This document shows, one piece after another, positions 42,580 to 51,483 of a DNA stretch of 64,000 bases; positions within the stretch are counted from its first letter, which is position 1, and every line of letters starts with the position of its first letter. This DNA comes from VAXT01 sp963827725. GTDB taxonomy: Bacteria > Actinomycetota > Thermoleophilia > Gaiellales > Gaiellaceae. Both the position numbers and the translations under genes were made by a program. The DNA lies in NCBI GenBank assembly GCA_963827725.1, contig CAWHBM010000001.1, forward strand, positions 248,001 through 312,000. The letters run 5' to 3'. Below the pieces are notes generated by a model, which searched no databases, was not told the DNA's origin, and saw only the letters and a list, made by a program, of their open reading frames with translations.

Positions 42580-43909
42580 GCCCTGAGAACGCGGGCCGTC
42601 GGCCGATGAGGCCTGCGAGCCCCGCCAGGACGAACGCAAGCGCGAAGCTCGGCAGCGAGGCGCCGATCGAGAGCTTCGAGGGATGCGCGTTGTCGACGAG
42701 GTCGGTCCACCAGCCGGGGCCCACAGGCTGGAGCCACTGGTAGAGCGCGAAGCCGGCGACCCACGCGCCGATGAGCGTGGGTCGGAAGGCCGGCGCGGCG
42801 AAGAAGTCGTCCCGGCGGTACCGCATGCCAACGACGAGCCAGTCCGCGAGCAGCACCCCGAAGAGCGGGACGAAGCAGGAGCCGAGCAGGTAGAGGAAGT
42901 CGAGGTAGTGGGCCAGGTCGATCGTGAGCGCGGCGATCGTCGAGACCGTCGAGACGGCGACGATGAGCAGGCGCTGGGGGACGCCGGGCATCAGGTTCTG
43001 GAGCGAGACCGCGGTCGAGTAGATGTTCGCGAAGGCCTCGTCCGTCTCGTCGACGGTGACCGCGAAGAGAGCGATCGCGGCCGCCGCGCCTCCGGCGGCA
43101 ACGGCGACCGGAATCTCCGTCGCGTCGCTGAGCCCGCGGTCGAGCGCGAGGACGACGCCCAGAGCGAGGATCCAGGTCGCCCCGATGAAGTAGCCGACGC
43201 CGGATCCCACGAGCGCGCTTCTCCGGTCGCGGGAGAATCGGGTGTAGTCCGCGACGAGCGGCACCCACGAGACCGTGATCGCGATCACGAGGTCGATCCC
43301 GAGCCAGGTCGAGATGCCGCCCTCGCCTGGCGCCGACCACAGCGACCCGAGGTCGGCATTCCAGAGCACCCAGTAGGTGAGGTAGAGCATCGATGCCGCG
43401 ACGGCGTAGACCGCGAAACGCCTCAGGAAACGGCGGACGAATCCGATCGGCCCCATGAGCGCGAGCACCGCCGCGACCGCGCCGAAGAAGATCGTCCAGG
43501 CGGCCTTGGCCTCGAATCCGAAGATGTCCTCCGAGAGCGCGCTCGCCGCGGCGGCGATGATGATCAGCTCGAAGGTCGCCCAGCCCAGGCACTGCGCCAC
43601 GTTCAGCCCGGTCGGGAGATACGAGCCTCGATGCCCGAGCGGCGCGCGCAGGAGCACCATGGCGGGAACGCGTCCGTCCGCGCCGATCATGCCCGCCGCG
43701 CCCAGCATGAGATTCCCGATCACGCTTCCGACGACGACCGCGATCAGCGCATCACGGAGCGAGAGCGCAGGCACGAGCGCCGCTCCGAGGACGAGCACGA
43801 GCAGCGAGACCCCGAGGTTCGCCCAGAGCATCGTCAGGTCCGCGCCGCCGAGGATGCGCAGCCGCTCCGGCACCGGCTCGATGCCCCAACTCGGCGTTTC
43901 GCGCTGCAT
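42569..43909 (-). CDS. cytX: CytX-like hydroxymethylpyrimidine permease (NCS1 family)
   Basis: 446 aa, about 12 helices. NCS1 cytosine/purine permease pattern: WANLGVSLLVLVLGAALVPA, VGSVIGNLMLGAAGMIGADG, LGHRGSYLPTGLNVAQCLGW and WVPLVADYTRFSRDRRSAL. A TPP riboswitch directly upstream in the leader identifies it as a thiamin-related transporter, and CytX is the NCS1 member that takes up the thiamin precursor HMP. The start ATG 43907-43909 is only a few bases after the riboswitch, so the expression platform probably sequesters the start region. Confidence 0.88.
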   Translation of the reverse strand: MQRETPSWGIEPVPERLRILGGADLTMLWANLGVSLLVLVLGAALVPALSLRDALIAVVVGSVIGNLMLGAAGMIGADGRVPAMVLLRAPLGHRGSYLPTGLNVAQCLGWATFELIIIAAAASALSEDIFGFEAKAAWTIFFGAVAAVLALMGPIGFVRRFLRRFAVYAVAASMLYLTYWVLWNADLGSLWSAPGEGGISTWLGIDLVIAITVSWVPLVADYTRFSRDRRSALVGSGVGYFIGATWILALGVVLALDRGLSDATEIPVAVAAGGAAAAIALFAVTVDETDEAFANIYSTAVSLQNLMPGVPQRLLIVAVSTVSTIAALTIDLAHYLDFLYLLGSCFVPLFGVLLADWLVVGMRYRRDDFFAAPAFRPTLIGAWVAGFALYQWLQPVGPGWWTDLVDNAHPSKLSIGASLPSFALAFVLAGLAGLIGRRPAFSGLRP

Positions 43910-43912
43910 TAA

Positions 43913-44008
43913 GACTCGACTCCCTTCGCTGGTCCTAACCAGATCAGGTTCTGCGGGTGTGATCTCAGCCGCTCTCGAAGCGGCACCCCGGTTCCGGGCA
44001 CTGTACCG
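43913..44008 (-). promoter_or_regulatory. TPP riboswitch
   Basis: Read on the minus strand, the leader has GGGGTGCC (P2 side), GGCTGAGATCACACCCGC, then GAACCTGATCTGGTTAG and GACCAGCGAAGGGAG. These are the conserved CTGAGA, ACCTGATCTGG-TTA and CAGCG-AGGGA thi-box elements in the right order and spacing; the P3 extension is short. It lies between the MOT1-like gene stop and the cytX ATG. It should bind thiamin pyrophosphate and shut off cytX translation. The outer P1 stem is not obvious by eye. Confidence 0.93.
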
Positions 44009-44013
44009 AGGGG

Positions 44014-45153
44014 TTAGGCCGTCCGGAGACGCGGCAGCTTCCGGGCTCCGACCGGCAGCCACCAGAGCGCGAGACCAAGCGCGAGGGCGACGGTCAGGTC
44101 GACCTCGAAGCCGACTACGCCGACGATGATCGCCACGACCCAGTCGCGGGCTCGTGCGAGATCTCGCAGCAGCAGGAGGTGGAGCACTCCCGCCGTGGCG
44201 AGCACGCCCGCCAGGATCGGGAGGGGGAAGGCGGCGAGGAGCCCGGCTAGCCCGGCGCCGAGCGCCAGTGCGAGCGTGAGCAGGAGGACTCCCATCGCGG
44301 CGGGCGCGGCGGCCGTGCGGGCGCCGAAGGCGTAGTGGGCCGTCAGTCCGCCCGCTCCGTGACAAACCGGCATCCCGGAGATCGCGCCTGCGAGCATGTT
44401 CGCCGAGCCGAAGGTCGTCGCCAGCCGGCCGGGCCGGACGCGCTCGGCTGCCTTGCCGAAGTACACGCGCGCTGCGTCGGCCGTGGCCAGGCAAGAGTTC
44501 GCGAAAGAGAGTGGCACCTGCGGGACGACGAGCACCGTAAACGCGGTCCAGAAGGTCGCCGAGTCGAGGTGCGGGAGCGAGATCGCCGAGGGCCCGAAGG
44601 CCGCCTGGTCGCCTGCTAGAACGACCATCGCGACTGCGCCCGCGCCGACGAGCGCGAGCGTGATCGGGCGGTTGCGGAACGCGAACGCGAGCACAACCAC
44701 GAGGATCGCGATCGGCAAAGCCCAACTGGGGCTGAGTGCGTGCTCCTGGAAGCCCTTCGGCGGCTCGGCGACGAGCGTCCAGGCGATCTTCAGGAAGAGG
44801 AGACCGACGGTCAGCTGGACACCGCGGATGAGGGCGCGCGGGAAGCCACGGGCCGCGAGGTCGAGCAAGCCGAAGCGGCCAAGCACGATGAAGATGACGC
44901 CCATCAGCAGCGCTCCGGCGGCGATCTCGTCCGAGCCGAGGCCCTTGGCGATCGCGATCGCTCCGAAGGCCTTCAGCGGCTGAACCGGGATCGGCAGGCG
45001 GTAGACGGCCGCCGCGGCCAGGTAGAGGAGCCCGGCCGGGAGGAGCACTGCCGTGGCGGAGAGCCCGTTGCCCACGATGAGAGCCACGGCGATCGGCACG
45101 AGCACGCCCACGTCGGCGACGGCTCCCGAGAGCTCGCGACGATCAAGCCTCAT
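44014..45153 (-). CDS. MOT1-like molybdate/sulfate transporter
   Basis: 379 aa with about 11 helices. Two copies of the family pattern: RRELSGAVADVGVLVPIAVA with RLPIPVQPLKAFGAIAIAKG, and SLPHLDSATFWTAFTVLVVP with ANSCLATADAARVYFG and ISGMPVCHGAGGL. The PxCHGAGGL block is characteristic of MOT1-type molybdate transporters. Molybdate uptake would suit the molybdenum hydroxylase genes at 62-64 kb (inference). ATG 45151-45153 overlaps the uppP stop (ATGA). Confidence 0.83.
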   Translation of the reverse strand: MRLDRRELSGAVADVGVLVPIAVALIVGNGLSATAVLLPAGLLYLAAAAVYRLPIPVQPLKAFGAIAIAKGLGSDEIAAGALLMGVIFIVLGRFGLLDLAARGFPRALIRGVQLTVGLLFLKIAWTLVAEPPKGFQEHALSPSWALPIAILVVVLAFAFRNRPITLALVGAGAVAMVVLAGDQAAFGPSAISLPHLDSATFWTAFTVLVVPQVPLSFANSCLATADAARVYFGKAAERVRPGRLATTFGSANMLAGAISGMPVCHGAGGLTAHYAFGARTAAAPAAMGVLLLTLALALGAGLAGLLAAFPLPILAGVLATAGVLHLLLLRDLARARDWVVAIIVGVVGFEVDLTVALALGLALWWLPVGARKLPRLRTA

Positions 45154-46094
45154 CAGAAGGTCGCCTCCTTCACGCCCGTCACGATCAGGATCATGATGAC
45201 CGCGGCTACGGCCAGGCGGAAGAGCACGAAGACCGAGTAGTCGTGGCGCCGAACGTAGCCCAGCAGGAGATCGATGGCGATGAAACCGGCGCCGGCTGAG
45301 GCGATCGTGCCGACGACGAACGGGCCCGCCGATCCCGAAGGCAGGCTGCCGAAGACGACGTCCGTGAGCCCCTTGTAGAGGACTGCGCCGAAGGTGATCG
45401 GGATCAGCAGAAAGAACGAGAGCCTGGCCGCGCTGTCGCGGTCGAGCTTGAGAAACCGGCCCGCAGTGATCGTGATTCCCGAGCGGGAGACGCCAGGCAT
45501 CAGCGAGAGGGCTTGTGCGGCGCCGATCCCGATTGCGGCCCGGAGCCCGATGTCCTCGAGCCTGCGGGTTTGCGCGCTTCGGTCCGCAAGCCAGAGGAGG
45601 ATCGCGAAGGCGGCGAGGAAGATCGCGATCTGCCAGGGATGACCGAAGTGCTTCTCGATCGTCTTGTCTCCTGCTGCGCCTGCGATCGCGGCGGGAATCG
45701 ATGCGACGAAGACGAGCCACGCGATCTTCTCGTCCGGCGTCTGAATCGCACGCCGGGCCAGCGAGCGGAACCAGGCAGAGCTGAGGCGAACGACTTCGTC
45801 CCAGAAATAGGAGACGACGGCGACGAGCGTTCCGAGGTGCAGCGCCACGTCGAAGGTCTTGTTGAACTCGGAGTTCTCCTCGAGGTAGCGCCAGTCGGCG
45901 AGCCAGGGAATGAGGATCAAGTGGCCCGACGACGAGATCGGCAGCAGCTCGGTCAGCCCCTGGACGATCCCGAGCGTGAACGCCTGCCAGTCGGTGAGCT
46001 TCCCAGGCTGCTCGCCGACGCCGATCGCAGCGAGTACGGCTGCGAGCGCGAGCAGGCCGACCGCGAGTCCATAGATGACCGGGCGTCGCCGCAT
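45153..46094 (-). CDS. uppP: Undecaprenyl-diphosphate phosphatase
   Basis: 313-aa membrane phosphatase of the BacA/UppP type, about eight helices. Diagnostic motifs GIVQGLTELLPISSSGHLIL near residue 43 and MPGVSRSGITITAGR near 200 carry the catalytic Glu, Ser, His and Arg residues. It recycles the carrier lipid for cell-wall synthesis, and confers bacitracin tolerance when abundant. The N-terminus carries an extra signal-like helix of ~30 residues (VIYGLAVGLLALAAVLAAIG) before the usual start of the family. Co-translated with the MOT1-like gene. Confidence 0.93.
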   Translation of the reverse strand: MRRRPVIYGLAVGLLALAAVLAAIGVGEQPGKLTDWQAFTLGIVQGLTELLPISSSGHLILIPWLADWRYLEENSEFNKTFDVALHLGTLVAVVSYFWDEVVRLSSAWFRSLARRAIQTPDEKIAWLVFVASIPAAIAGAAGDKTIEKHFGHPWQIAIFLAAFAILLWLADRSAQTRRLEDIGLRAAIGIGAAQALSLMPGVSRSGITITAGRFLKLDRDSAARLSFFLLIPITFGAVLYKGLTDVVFGSLPSGSAGPFVVGTIASAGAGFIAIDLLLGYVRRHDYSVFVLFRLAVAAVIMILIVTGVKEATF

Positions 46095-46118
46095 TCGCGG
46101 GAAGGTACTAGGGAGCGT

Positions 46119-46982
46119 CTAGCAGGCAGCGGCAACAGCCGCGTGGCGAGGCCGGACCGCGAGAGCGACAAGCGCGTCCGCCGCGGCGGCGAAAACATCA
46201 CCGTCCAGCGAGTACTCGCTGTTGAACTCGACCGCGCCGTTCAGCTCCAGCACGACCCAGCCTCCTTCGCGCGTCGGTAGCAGGTCGATTCCGACGAGGT
46301 GCGCTCCTGAGAGCGCCGCCGCTGCGAGCGCCAGCTGCCGCGCTGCCTCTGGCGGCCTCGTCGGGCGTCGGACTCCGCCGAGAGCGACGTTGGTACGCCA
46401 CTCACCGGCGGCTTCCACCCGCTCGACAGCCCCGACGACCTGACCGGCAGCGACGACGATTCGAAGGTCGCGGCCGAGGGGAGGAACGAGCTCCTGTACC
46501 AGCACGCCCTGCCGTTGGAACCAGCTCCGTGTGCCGAGCTCGTCGAGGCGGGCGCGGACTTCCGCATGGGTGCGGCAGAGGTAGACGTCAGTGCCCCAGC
46601 TTCCGAACCGCGGCTTCAGGACGATCGGCGGCTCGAGCGAGGCCGGACTCGTGTGCGAGATGTGCGTGGTTCGCGGGTGGGGAACCCCGCCTGACGGAGG
46701 AGCCGAGCTGTCAGGAGCTTGTCGTGCGTCGCCAGGAGCGCCTGGACCGGGTTCAGGACGTTGACGCCTTCGGCCTGGAGTCGCGCGATCTCCCACGCGC
46801 CGGGCTCGATCCCGTCCACCGGGTCCAGCACGTCGAGCCGCGTGAGCGCGACGTCGCGCGGGCCGAGCCTGCCCCGCGCCTCGTCGGGCGGCACGATCTC
46901 CGCCTCGACCGCGGGCGCCGCAGCCTGAATCAGTCCGAGGTTTGTCTCCGACTCACGGTGAGCGACGACGTACGAATCGCAT
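46119..46982 (-). CDS. RimK-like ATP-grasp ligase, two frameshifts
   Basis: About 287 aa after correction. N-terminal domain VVAHRESETNLGLIQAAAP and DVALTRLDVLDPVDGIEPG; ATP-grasp core LLATHDKLLTARLLRQAGVP (corrected), VLKPRFGSWGTDVYLCR (phosphate lysine and glycine loop), GRDLRIVVAAGQVVGAVER and metal-site ELNGAVEFNSEYSLDG. Resembles LysX/RimK, which ligate amino acids to carrier proteins or glutamyl residues. Breaks near 46965 (one extra base after MRFV) and 46670 (one G missing in GCGGGG). No LysW-type carrier is nearby, so the acceptor is unknown. Confidence 0.78.
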
Positions 46983-46997
46983 TTGCCTCCAGTGTGG

Positions 46998-47043
46998 CTG
47001 GGAACCGCCCCCAGTTTTACCTACTCAACTACCTGGTTCCCAG
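46998..47043. terminator. Perfect 9-bp inverted repeat, possible terminator
   Basis: CTGGGAACC (46998-47006) and GGTTCCCAG (47035-47043) flank a 28-base loop in the 78-base gap after the response regulator stop and before the ATP-grasp start (both minus strand). No T-run follows the minus-strand repeat, so it may act by another mechanism or be a protein site. Confidence 0.4.
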
Positions 47044-47060
47044 TCTTTCACCACTCCGAG

Positions 47061-47755
47061 CTACTTGGGTAGCGCCTCGAAGGTGTACCCGACGCCATAG
47101 CGCGTCTGGATGAAGGTATGCGACTCGGCGCGACGGTCGATCTTCTCTCGCAGTTTCCGCACGAAGACGTCGACGGTGCGGTCACGGTGGCCCTGGCGCC
47201 GCCCCCAGAGCTTCTGCAGGAGCTCGTCCCGGCTCACCACCCGTCCGGGCTCGCGCGCGAGCGCATACAGGAGGCGAAACTCCGTGGGCGTCAGCCCGGC
47301 GCTTGCTCCACCGACGAACGCCTGCACCTGGCGCGGGTCGATCCGCAGCTCCTCGACCTCGATCGCCGCGCCCTCGTCGGGCCTCTGGGCCCTCGTTCCC
47401 CGCCGGGCCGCGGCTGCGACACGGCAACGAGCTCCTTCATCGAAAACGGCTTGACGAGGTAGTCGTCAGCGCCGATCTCGAGCGCATGAACCCGGTCGTG
47501 CTCCGTGCCTCGCGCGCTGACGACAACGATGGGCGTTCCGATCCCCTCGGCGCGTGCGGTCTCGATCACGCTCCACCCGTCCAGGCCGGGGAGCATCAGG
47601 TCGAGGACGCAGACGTCGGGCTGCTCGTACCGGAGCCGCCTAAACCCGAGCTCCCCCTTCGACACGAGGAGCGGCTCGAAGCCCGCGGCGGCGAGGTGCT
47701 GGGCCATCCCCTGGCCGATCACCTCGTCGTCCTCGAGGATGAGGACACGGTGCAT
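47061..47755 (-). CDS. OmpR/PhoB-type response regulator (PhoP-like), one frameshift
   Basis: About 231 aa after correction. Receiver domain RVLILEDDEVIGQGMAQHLA, phosphorylation site VCVLDLMLPGLDGW, then VVVSARGTEHDRV and the lysine in DDYLVKPFSMKEL. The winged-helix output domain has LTPTEFRLLYALAREPGRVV, SRDELLQKLWG and DVFVRKLREKID. The frame is lost near 47430 in GTTGCCGTGTCG: one extra C would give ELVARVAAAARR. It is divergent from a histidine kinase across a PHO box and next to pst genes, so it is most likely the PhoP/RegX3 phosphate regulator. Confidence 0.87.
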
Positions 47756-47789
47756 CTGCCTGTCAATAATGGCGTTTGAGGCACGTTCG

Positions 47790-47833
47790 CTTGGGTGCAC
47801 TGGTGGTGAGCATGTGGTGAACGTCTGGTGAAC
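47790..47833 (-). promoter_or_regulatory. PHO box 1 (four 11-nt direct repeats)
   Basis: On the minus strand: GTTCACCAGAC, GTTCACCACAT, GCTCACCACCA and GTGCACCCAAG, head to tail. They match the actinobacterial PhoP direct-repeat unit (G-[GT]-TCA-CC core, 11-nt period). The box fills the interval between the divergent regulator and kinase genes and covers the kinase GTG start. Confidence 0.8.
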
Positions 47834-48524
47834 GAGACCGAACGGCGACTACTCCGGGCCCCCTCGAAGCCTACGAGGAGCTTCGCACGGGATTCACGGC
47901 AGTCGTCTCGCACGAACTGCGGACGCCGCTTGCGCGGGCTATGGCGTTGCTCGAGTCGGGGTCGGATCCTGCAGAGGTGGTGGAGCAGGTTCGAGCAGAG
48001 ATCGAGGAGATGACAGAGCTCGTTGACGACGTCCTCTTCCTGGCCGAGCTCGAGAGCGGCCGTGCCGTGGTCGCATTTGGGCCTGCGAAAGCTTTGCCAG
48101 AGCTCGAGCGTGTGGCCGCCGAGCTTGCCGACCGCGCCGACCGGGCAGACGTCAAGCTGAACGTCATGGGCGACCGGGAAGCGAGCTCCCACTTCGGCCC
48201 CGGATGCTCGCCGTCATCGCCGAGAACCTGATCGAGAACGCGTTGCGGTACGCCGGCCCAGGAACCACGCTCAGGCTCGTCGTCGAGCGCGATCCGAAGG
48301 AGATATGGCTCGTCGCCGCAGACGACGGCGCCGGGCTCGACGAGAGTGACCTCCCTCGCCTCTTCGAGCGCTTCTTCCGCAGCGACCGCGCGCGGGCTTC
48401 GCGCGGAACCGGGCTCGGCCTCGCGATCGTGAAGCACATCGTCACCTCGGCGGGTGGCTCGGTGGAAGCAGCCGGAGGCCCCGGGCGCGGGCTCGAGATC
48501 CGCTGCCGCTTCCCTGCGGGCTGA
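47828..48524 (+). CDS. Short soluble histidine kinase (PhoR-like), two frameshifts
   Basis: About 232 aa after correction: only a HisKA and a HATPase_c domain. H-box FTAVVSHELRTPLARA near residue 30, N-box IAENLIENALRYAGPG, G1 ADDGAGLDESDLPRL, F-box FERFFRSDRARA and G2 RGTGLGLAIVKHIVTSAGG. There is no membrane helix, PAS or HAMP domain; only 72 bases separate its GTG from the divergent regulator, so no sensor can be hidden upstream. Breaks near 47860 and 48205 each look like one C lost from a C-run. Signal input might come through PhoU/PstSCAB (inference). Confidence 0.83.
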
Positions 48525-48553
48525 CACCAGTCTGACACCAGCGCGTCACCACC
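48521..48553 (+). promoter_or_regulatory. PHO box 2 (three 11-nt direct repeats)
   Basis: CTGACACCAGT, CTGACACCAGC and GCGTCACCACC follow each other without gaps, starting at the kinase stop codon and ending about 68 bases before the pstS1 ATG. Same period and CACC core as PHO box 1. Likely PhoP site driving the pst operon. Confidence 0.75.
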
Positions 48554-48621
48554 TTTCTACCCACGCTTGGTCCCGGGAGGCGAACACTGCGCCGGATGGC
48601 TGAATCCGACAGGGAGGACTG

Positions 48622-49556
48622 ATGACGAAGAGGCTCGTACTCGCATTTTCGGCCGCGTTCGTGGTCGCGTCGCTCGCCGCCGCAGCCGGGATCGCCGGCG
48701 GCGCCAAGCTGAAGGGAACGATCACCGCCGACGGCTCGAGCACGGTCGGGCCCTACACGACAGCCGCGGCCGAGGGCTTTAAGAAGCTGCACAAGAAGGT
48801 GAACGTCACGGTAGGCATCTCGGGCACGGGCGGCGGCTTCGAGCGCTTCTGCCGCGGCGAGATCGACCTCGCGAACGCGTCGCGTCCAATCAAGGCCTCC
48901 GAGAACAAGATCTGCTCCGACAACGGGATCCGCTCCATCGCGTTCACGGTCGCGAACGACGGGATCGCGATCGTCGTCAACAAGCAGAACACCTGGGCCA
49001 CGTGCCTCACGGTCGAGCAGCTGCACCAGATGTGGAAGCCGGGCTCGAACGCAGACAACTGGAAGGACGTCAGCCCGAGCTTCCCGGACCAGGATCTGAA
49101 GCTGTTCGGGCCGGGCACCGACTCCGGCACGTTCGACTTCTTCACGGAGAAGATCAACGGCAAGGCAAACTCCAGCCGGTCGGACTACTTCCCCGAGCGA
49201 GAACGACAACGTGATCGTTCAGGGCGTTTCCGGCGAGAAGGGCGGGCTCGGCTACTTCGGGCTTTCCTACTACACCGCGAACAGGAGCAAGCTCAACTCG
49301 TCAAGGTCAATGCGGGCGCGGGCTGCGTCGCGCCGAACATCAAGAGCGTGCAGTCGAAGAGGTACAAGCCGCTGTCCCGACCACTCTTCATCTACGTGAA
49401 GCGGACCTCGTTCAAGCGGCCCGAGGTCCGCGCCTTCATCGGCTACATCCTCAAGAACGAGCGGGCGATCGCGAAGAAGGCCCGCTTCGTCGCGCTGACC
49501 GATGCACAGCTCGGGCTCTTTCGTGACAGGTACCGCCGGCAGGAGGCGGCCGCTAG
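48622..49556 (+). CDS. pstS: Phosphate-binding protein PstS, copy 1, frameshifted
   Basis: About 310 aa. Signal peptide RLVLAFSAAFVVASLAAAAG, then the PstS pattern ITADGSSTVGPYTTAAAEGF, VGISGTGGGFERFCRGEIDL, VVNKQNTWATCLTVEQLHQM and GPGTDSGTFDFFTEKINGK, the phosphate-ligand loops. Frame breaks near 49197 (one extra C before SENDNVIVQG) and 49298 (one base missing before LVKVNAGAGCV). The C-terminal frame has no stop before running into the next gene; TAG 49554-49556 in another frame, just before PHO box 3, is the probable end. It delivers phosphate to PstCA. Confidence 0.85.
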
Positions 49557-49560
49557 TCAC

Positions 49561-49593
49561 CAGAACGTCACCAGACGTTCACAGGACGATGAC
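49561..49593 (+). promoter_or_regulatory. PHO box 3 (three 11-nt direct repeats)
   Basis: CAGAACGTCAC, CAGACGTTCAC and AGGACGATGAC lie head to tail between the two pstS genes, the last unit overlapping the probable ATG of pstS2 (49589). The third unit is weak. It suggests separate phosphate control of the second binding protein and the permease genes. Confidence 0.6.
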
Positions 49594-50564
49594 CCACCCG
49601 CGGGGCGGCAACGGCGAAACTTCGCACGTGCCGCCCCGCCTCTTCTTGTCGCCGGCCTGCTCGCGGCGCTGGCTTTCTGGCGGTTGCGGACGGAGCGGGG
49701 GCGACAACGGGACAGCCAGCCGGCGAGCTCTCCGGCCGGGTCACCGCAGACGGCTCGAGCACGGTCGGCCCGTTCGTCACCGCCGCAGCCGAGCAGTTCA
49801 AGGGAGAGCAGGCGGACGTCCAGGTCACCGTCGGCATCTCGGGTACGGGCGGCGGCTTCGAGCGCTTCTGCCTCGGCGAGACGGACCTCTCGAACGCGTC
49901 GCGCAAGATCAAGGACGAGGAGAGCACGTATGCGAGCAGGACGGGGTCGAGTTCGTCGAGCTCCACGTAGCGAACGACGGGATCGCCAACGTCGTGAACA
50001 CGGCGAACGACTGGGCCAAGTGCCTGACCGTCGAGCAGCTGAGCAAGATCTGGAAGCCCGGCTCGAAGGTCGACTCGTGGCGCGACGTCGACCCGAGGTT
50101 CCCCGACGAGAAGCTCACGCTCGCCGGGCCGGGAACCGACTCCGGGACGTTCGACTTCTTCACGGACGCGATCAACGGCGAGGAGGGCGCGAGCCGTACC
50201 GACTACAACGCGAGCGAGAACGACAACGTGATCGTGCAGGGCGTCTCCGGAGACAAGGGCGGGCTTGGGCTACTTCGGGCTCTCGTACGCCGAGCAGAAC
50301 AAGGGCAAGCTCAAGACGCTGGCAGTGGACGACGGCGACGGCTGCGTCGCGCCGAACCTCGAGACCGTCCAGAGCGGCGAGTACAAGCCCCTGTCCCGGC
50401 CGCTCTTCGTCTACGTGACGACCGACGCGCTCGCGAGGGCCGAGGTGAAGGCGTTCCTCGAGTTCATGCTCGACAACCAGGCCGAGATCGCCGGCAAGGC
50501 CCTGTTCGTCCCCCTCACCGACGACCAGCTCGACAAGGCCCGCGACGCACTGAACGAAGCTTGA
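49589..50564 (+). CDS. pstS: Phosphate-binding lipoprotein PstS, copy 2, multiply frameshifted
   Basis: About 325 aa once four or five single-base breaks are repaired. A hydrophobic N-terminus (PPLLVAGLLAALA) leads to a lipobox-like GGCG and a G/S/D linker. The PstS blocks are RVTADGSSTVGPFVTAAAEQ, VGISGTGGGFERFCLGETDL, NTANDWAKCLTVEQLSKIW, GPGTDSGTFDFFTDAINGE and YFGLSYAEQNKGKL. It is closely similar to copy 1 along its length, so a tandem duplication is likely, but copy 2 looks membrane-anchored. Stop overlaps the pstC TTG. Breaks near 49625, 49682, 49735, 49935 and 50265. Confidence 0.82.
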
Positions 50565-51483
50565 GCTCGGCCGAGCTCGGCGCGACGCACACTGCGCGCG
50601 AGTCGCCGGCGCTACGGCGAAGACGTCATCAAGGGCCTGCTTGCGCTCTGCGCCTTCGTGTCCGTTGCGACGACGGTCGGCATCGTCGTCGCGCTGCTTC
50701 TTCCGGCACTCGAGTTCTTTCGCGAGATCAGCATCGTCGACTTCCTGACGGGCAAGGAGTGGGCGCCACTCTTCGAGCCGGCGCATTTCGGAGTCCTGCC
50801 TCTCGTCGCCGGCACGTTCGTGGTCACGCTGTGGGCCTGCCTCGTTGCGATTCCGTTGGGGCTGGGCGCCGCGATCTATCTCAGCGAGTACGCCCGGCCG
50901 CGCGCTCGAAGCATCCTCAAGCCGGCGCTCGAAGTGCTTGCGGGGATTCCGACGGTCGTGTTCGGCTTCTTCGCGCTCAGCCTTCTTTACGCCGTTCCTG
51001 CGCGACCTCGGTTTCGAGCTCGAGATCTTCAACGCATTGAGCGCTGGGCTCGTGATGGGCGTGATGCTGATCCCGACCGTCGCCTCGCTCTCCGAGGACG
51101 CCATGGCCGCCGTGCCGCGCGACCTTCGCGACGGCGCATTCGCCCTCGGCTCGAGCAAGCTCCAGGTCTCGACGCGGATCGTGGTCCCGGCGGCGATCTC
51201 CGGGATCATCGCGTCCTTCGTGCTCGCCATCTCGCGGGGAGTAGGCGAGACGATGATCGTCCTGATCGCCGCCGGACAGCAGCCGAACCTCACGTTCGAC
51301 CCCCGCCAAGGGATCGAGACGATGACGGCGTTCATCGGCGCGACCGGCACCGGCGACGTCCCGACAGGCTCGATCGAGTACAAGACGATCTTCGCGGTGG
51401 GGCTCACGCTGTTCGTGATCACGCTCGTCATGAACCTGTTCGCGATCAGGCTCGTGCGCCGCTACCGTGAGGTCTACGAGTGA
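50561..51483 (+). CDS. pstC: Phosphate ABC transporter permease PstC, two frameshifts
   Basis: 306 aa after removing two extra bases (near 50610 and 50995). Starts with TTG in a TTGA overlap. Helices include VIKGLLALCAFVSVATTVGI and FGVLPLVAGTFVVTLWACLV; the permease blocks LGAAIYLSEYARPRARSILK, EVLAGIPTVVFGFFAL and the ATPase-contact loop DGAFALGSSKLQVSTRIVVP with GVGETMIVLIAAG are typical of PstC. The large periplasmic loop lies between helices 1 and 2. Forms the channel with PstA. Confidence 0.9.

Noticed and set aside
46998..47043. Possible tRNA or attachment site
   Set aside because: The inverted repeat has no cloverleaf, anticodon arm or T-loop; better explained as a terminator-like hairpin.
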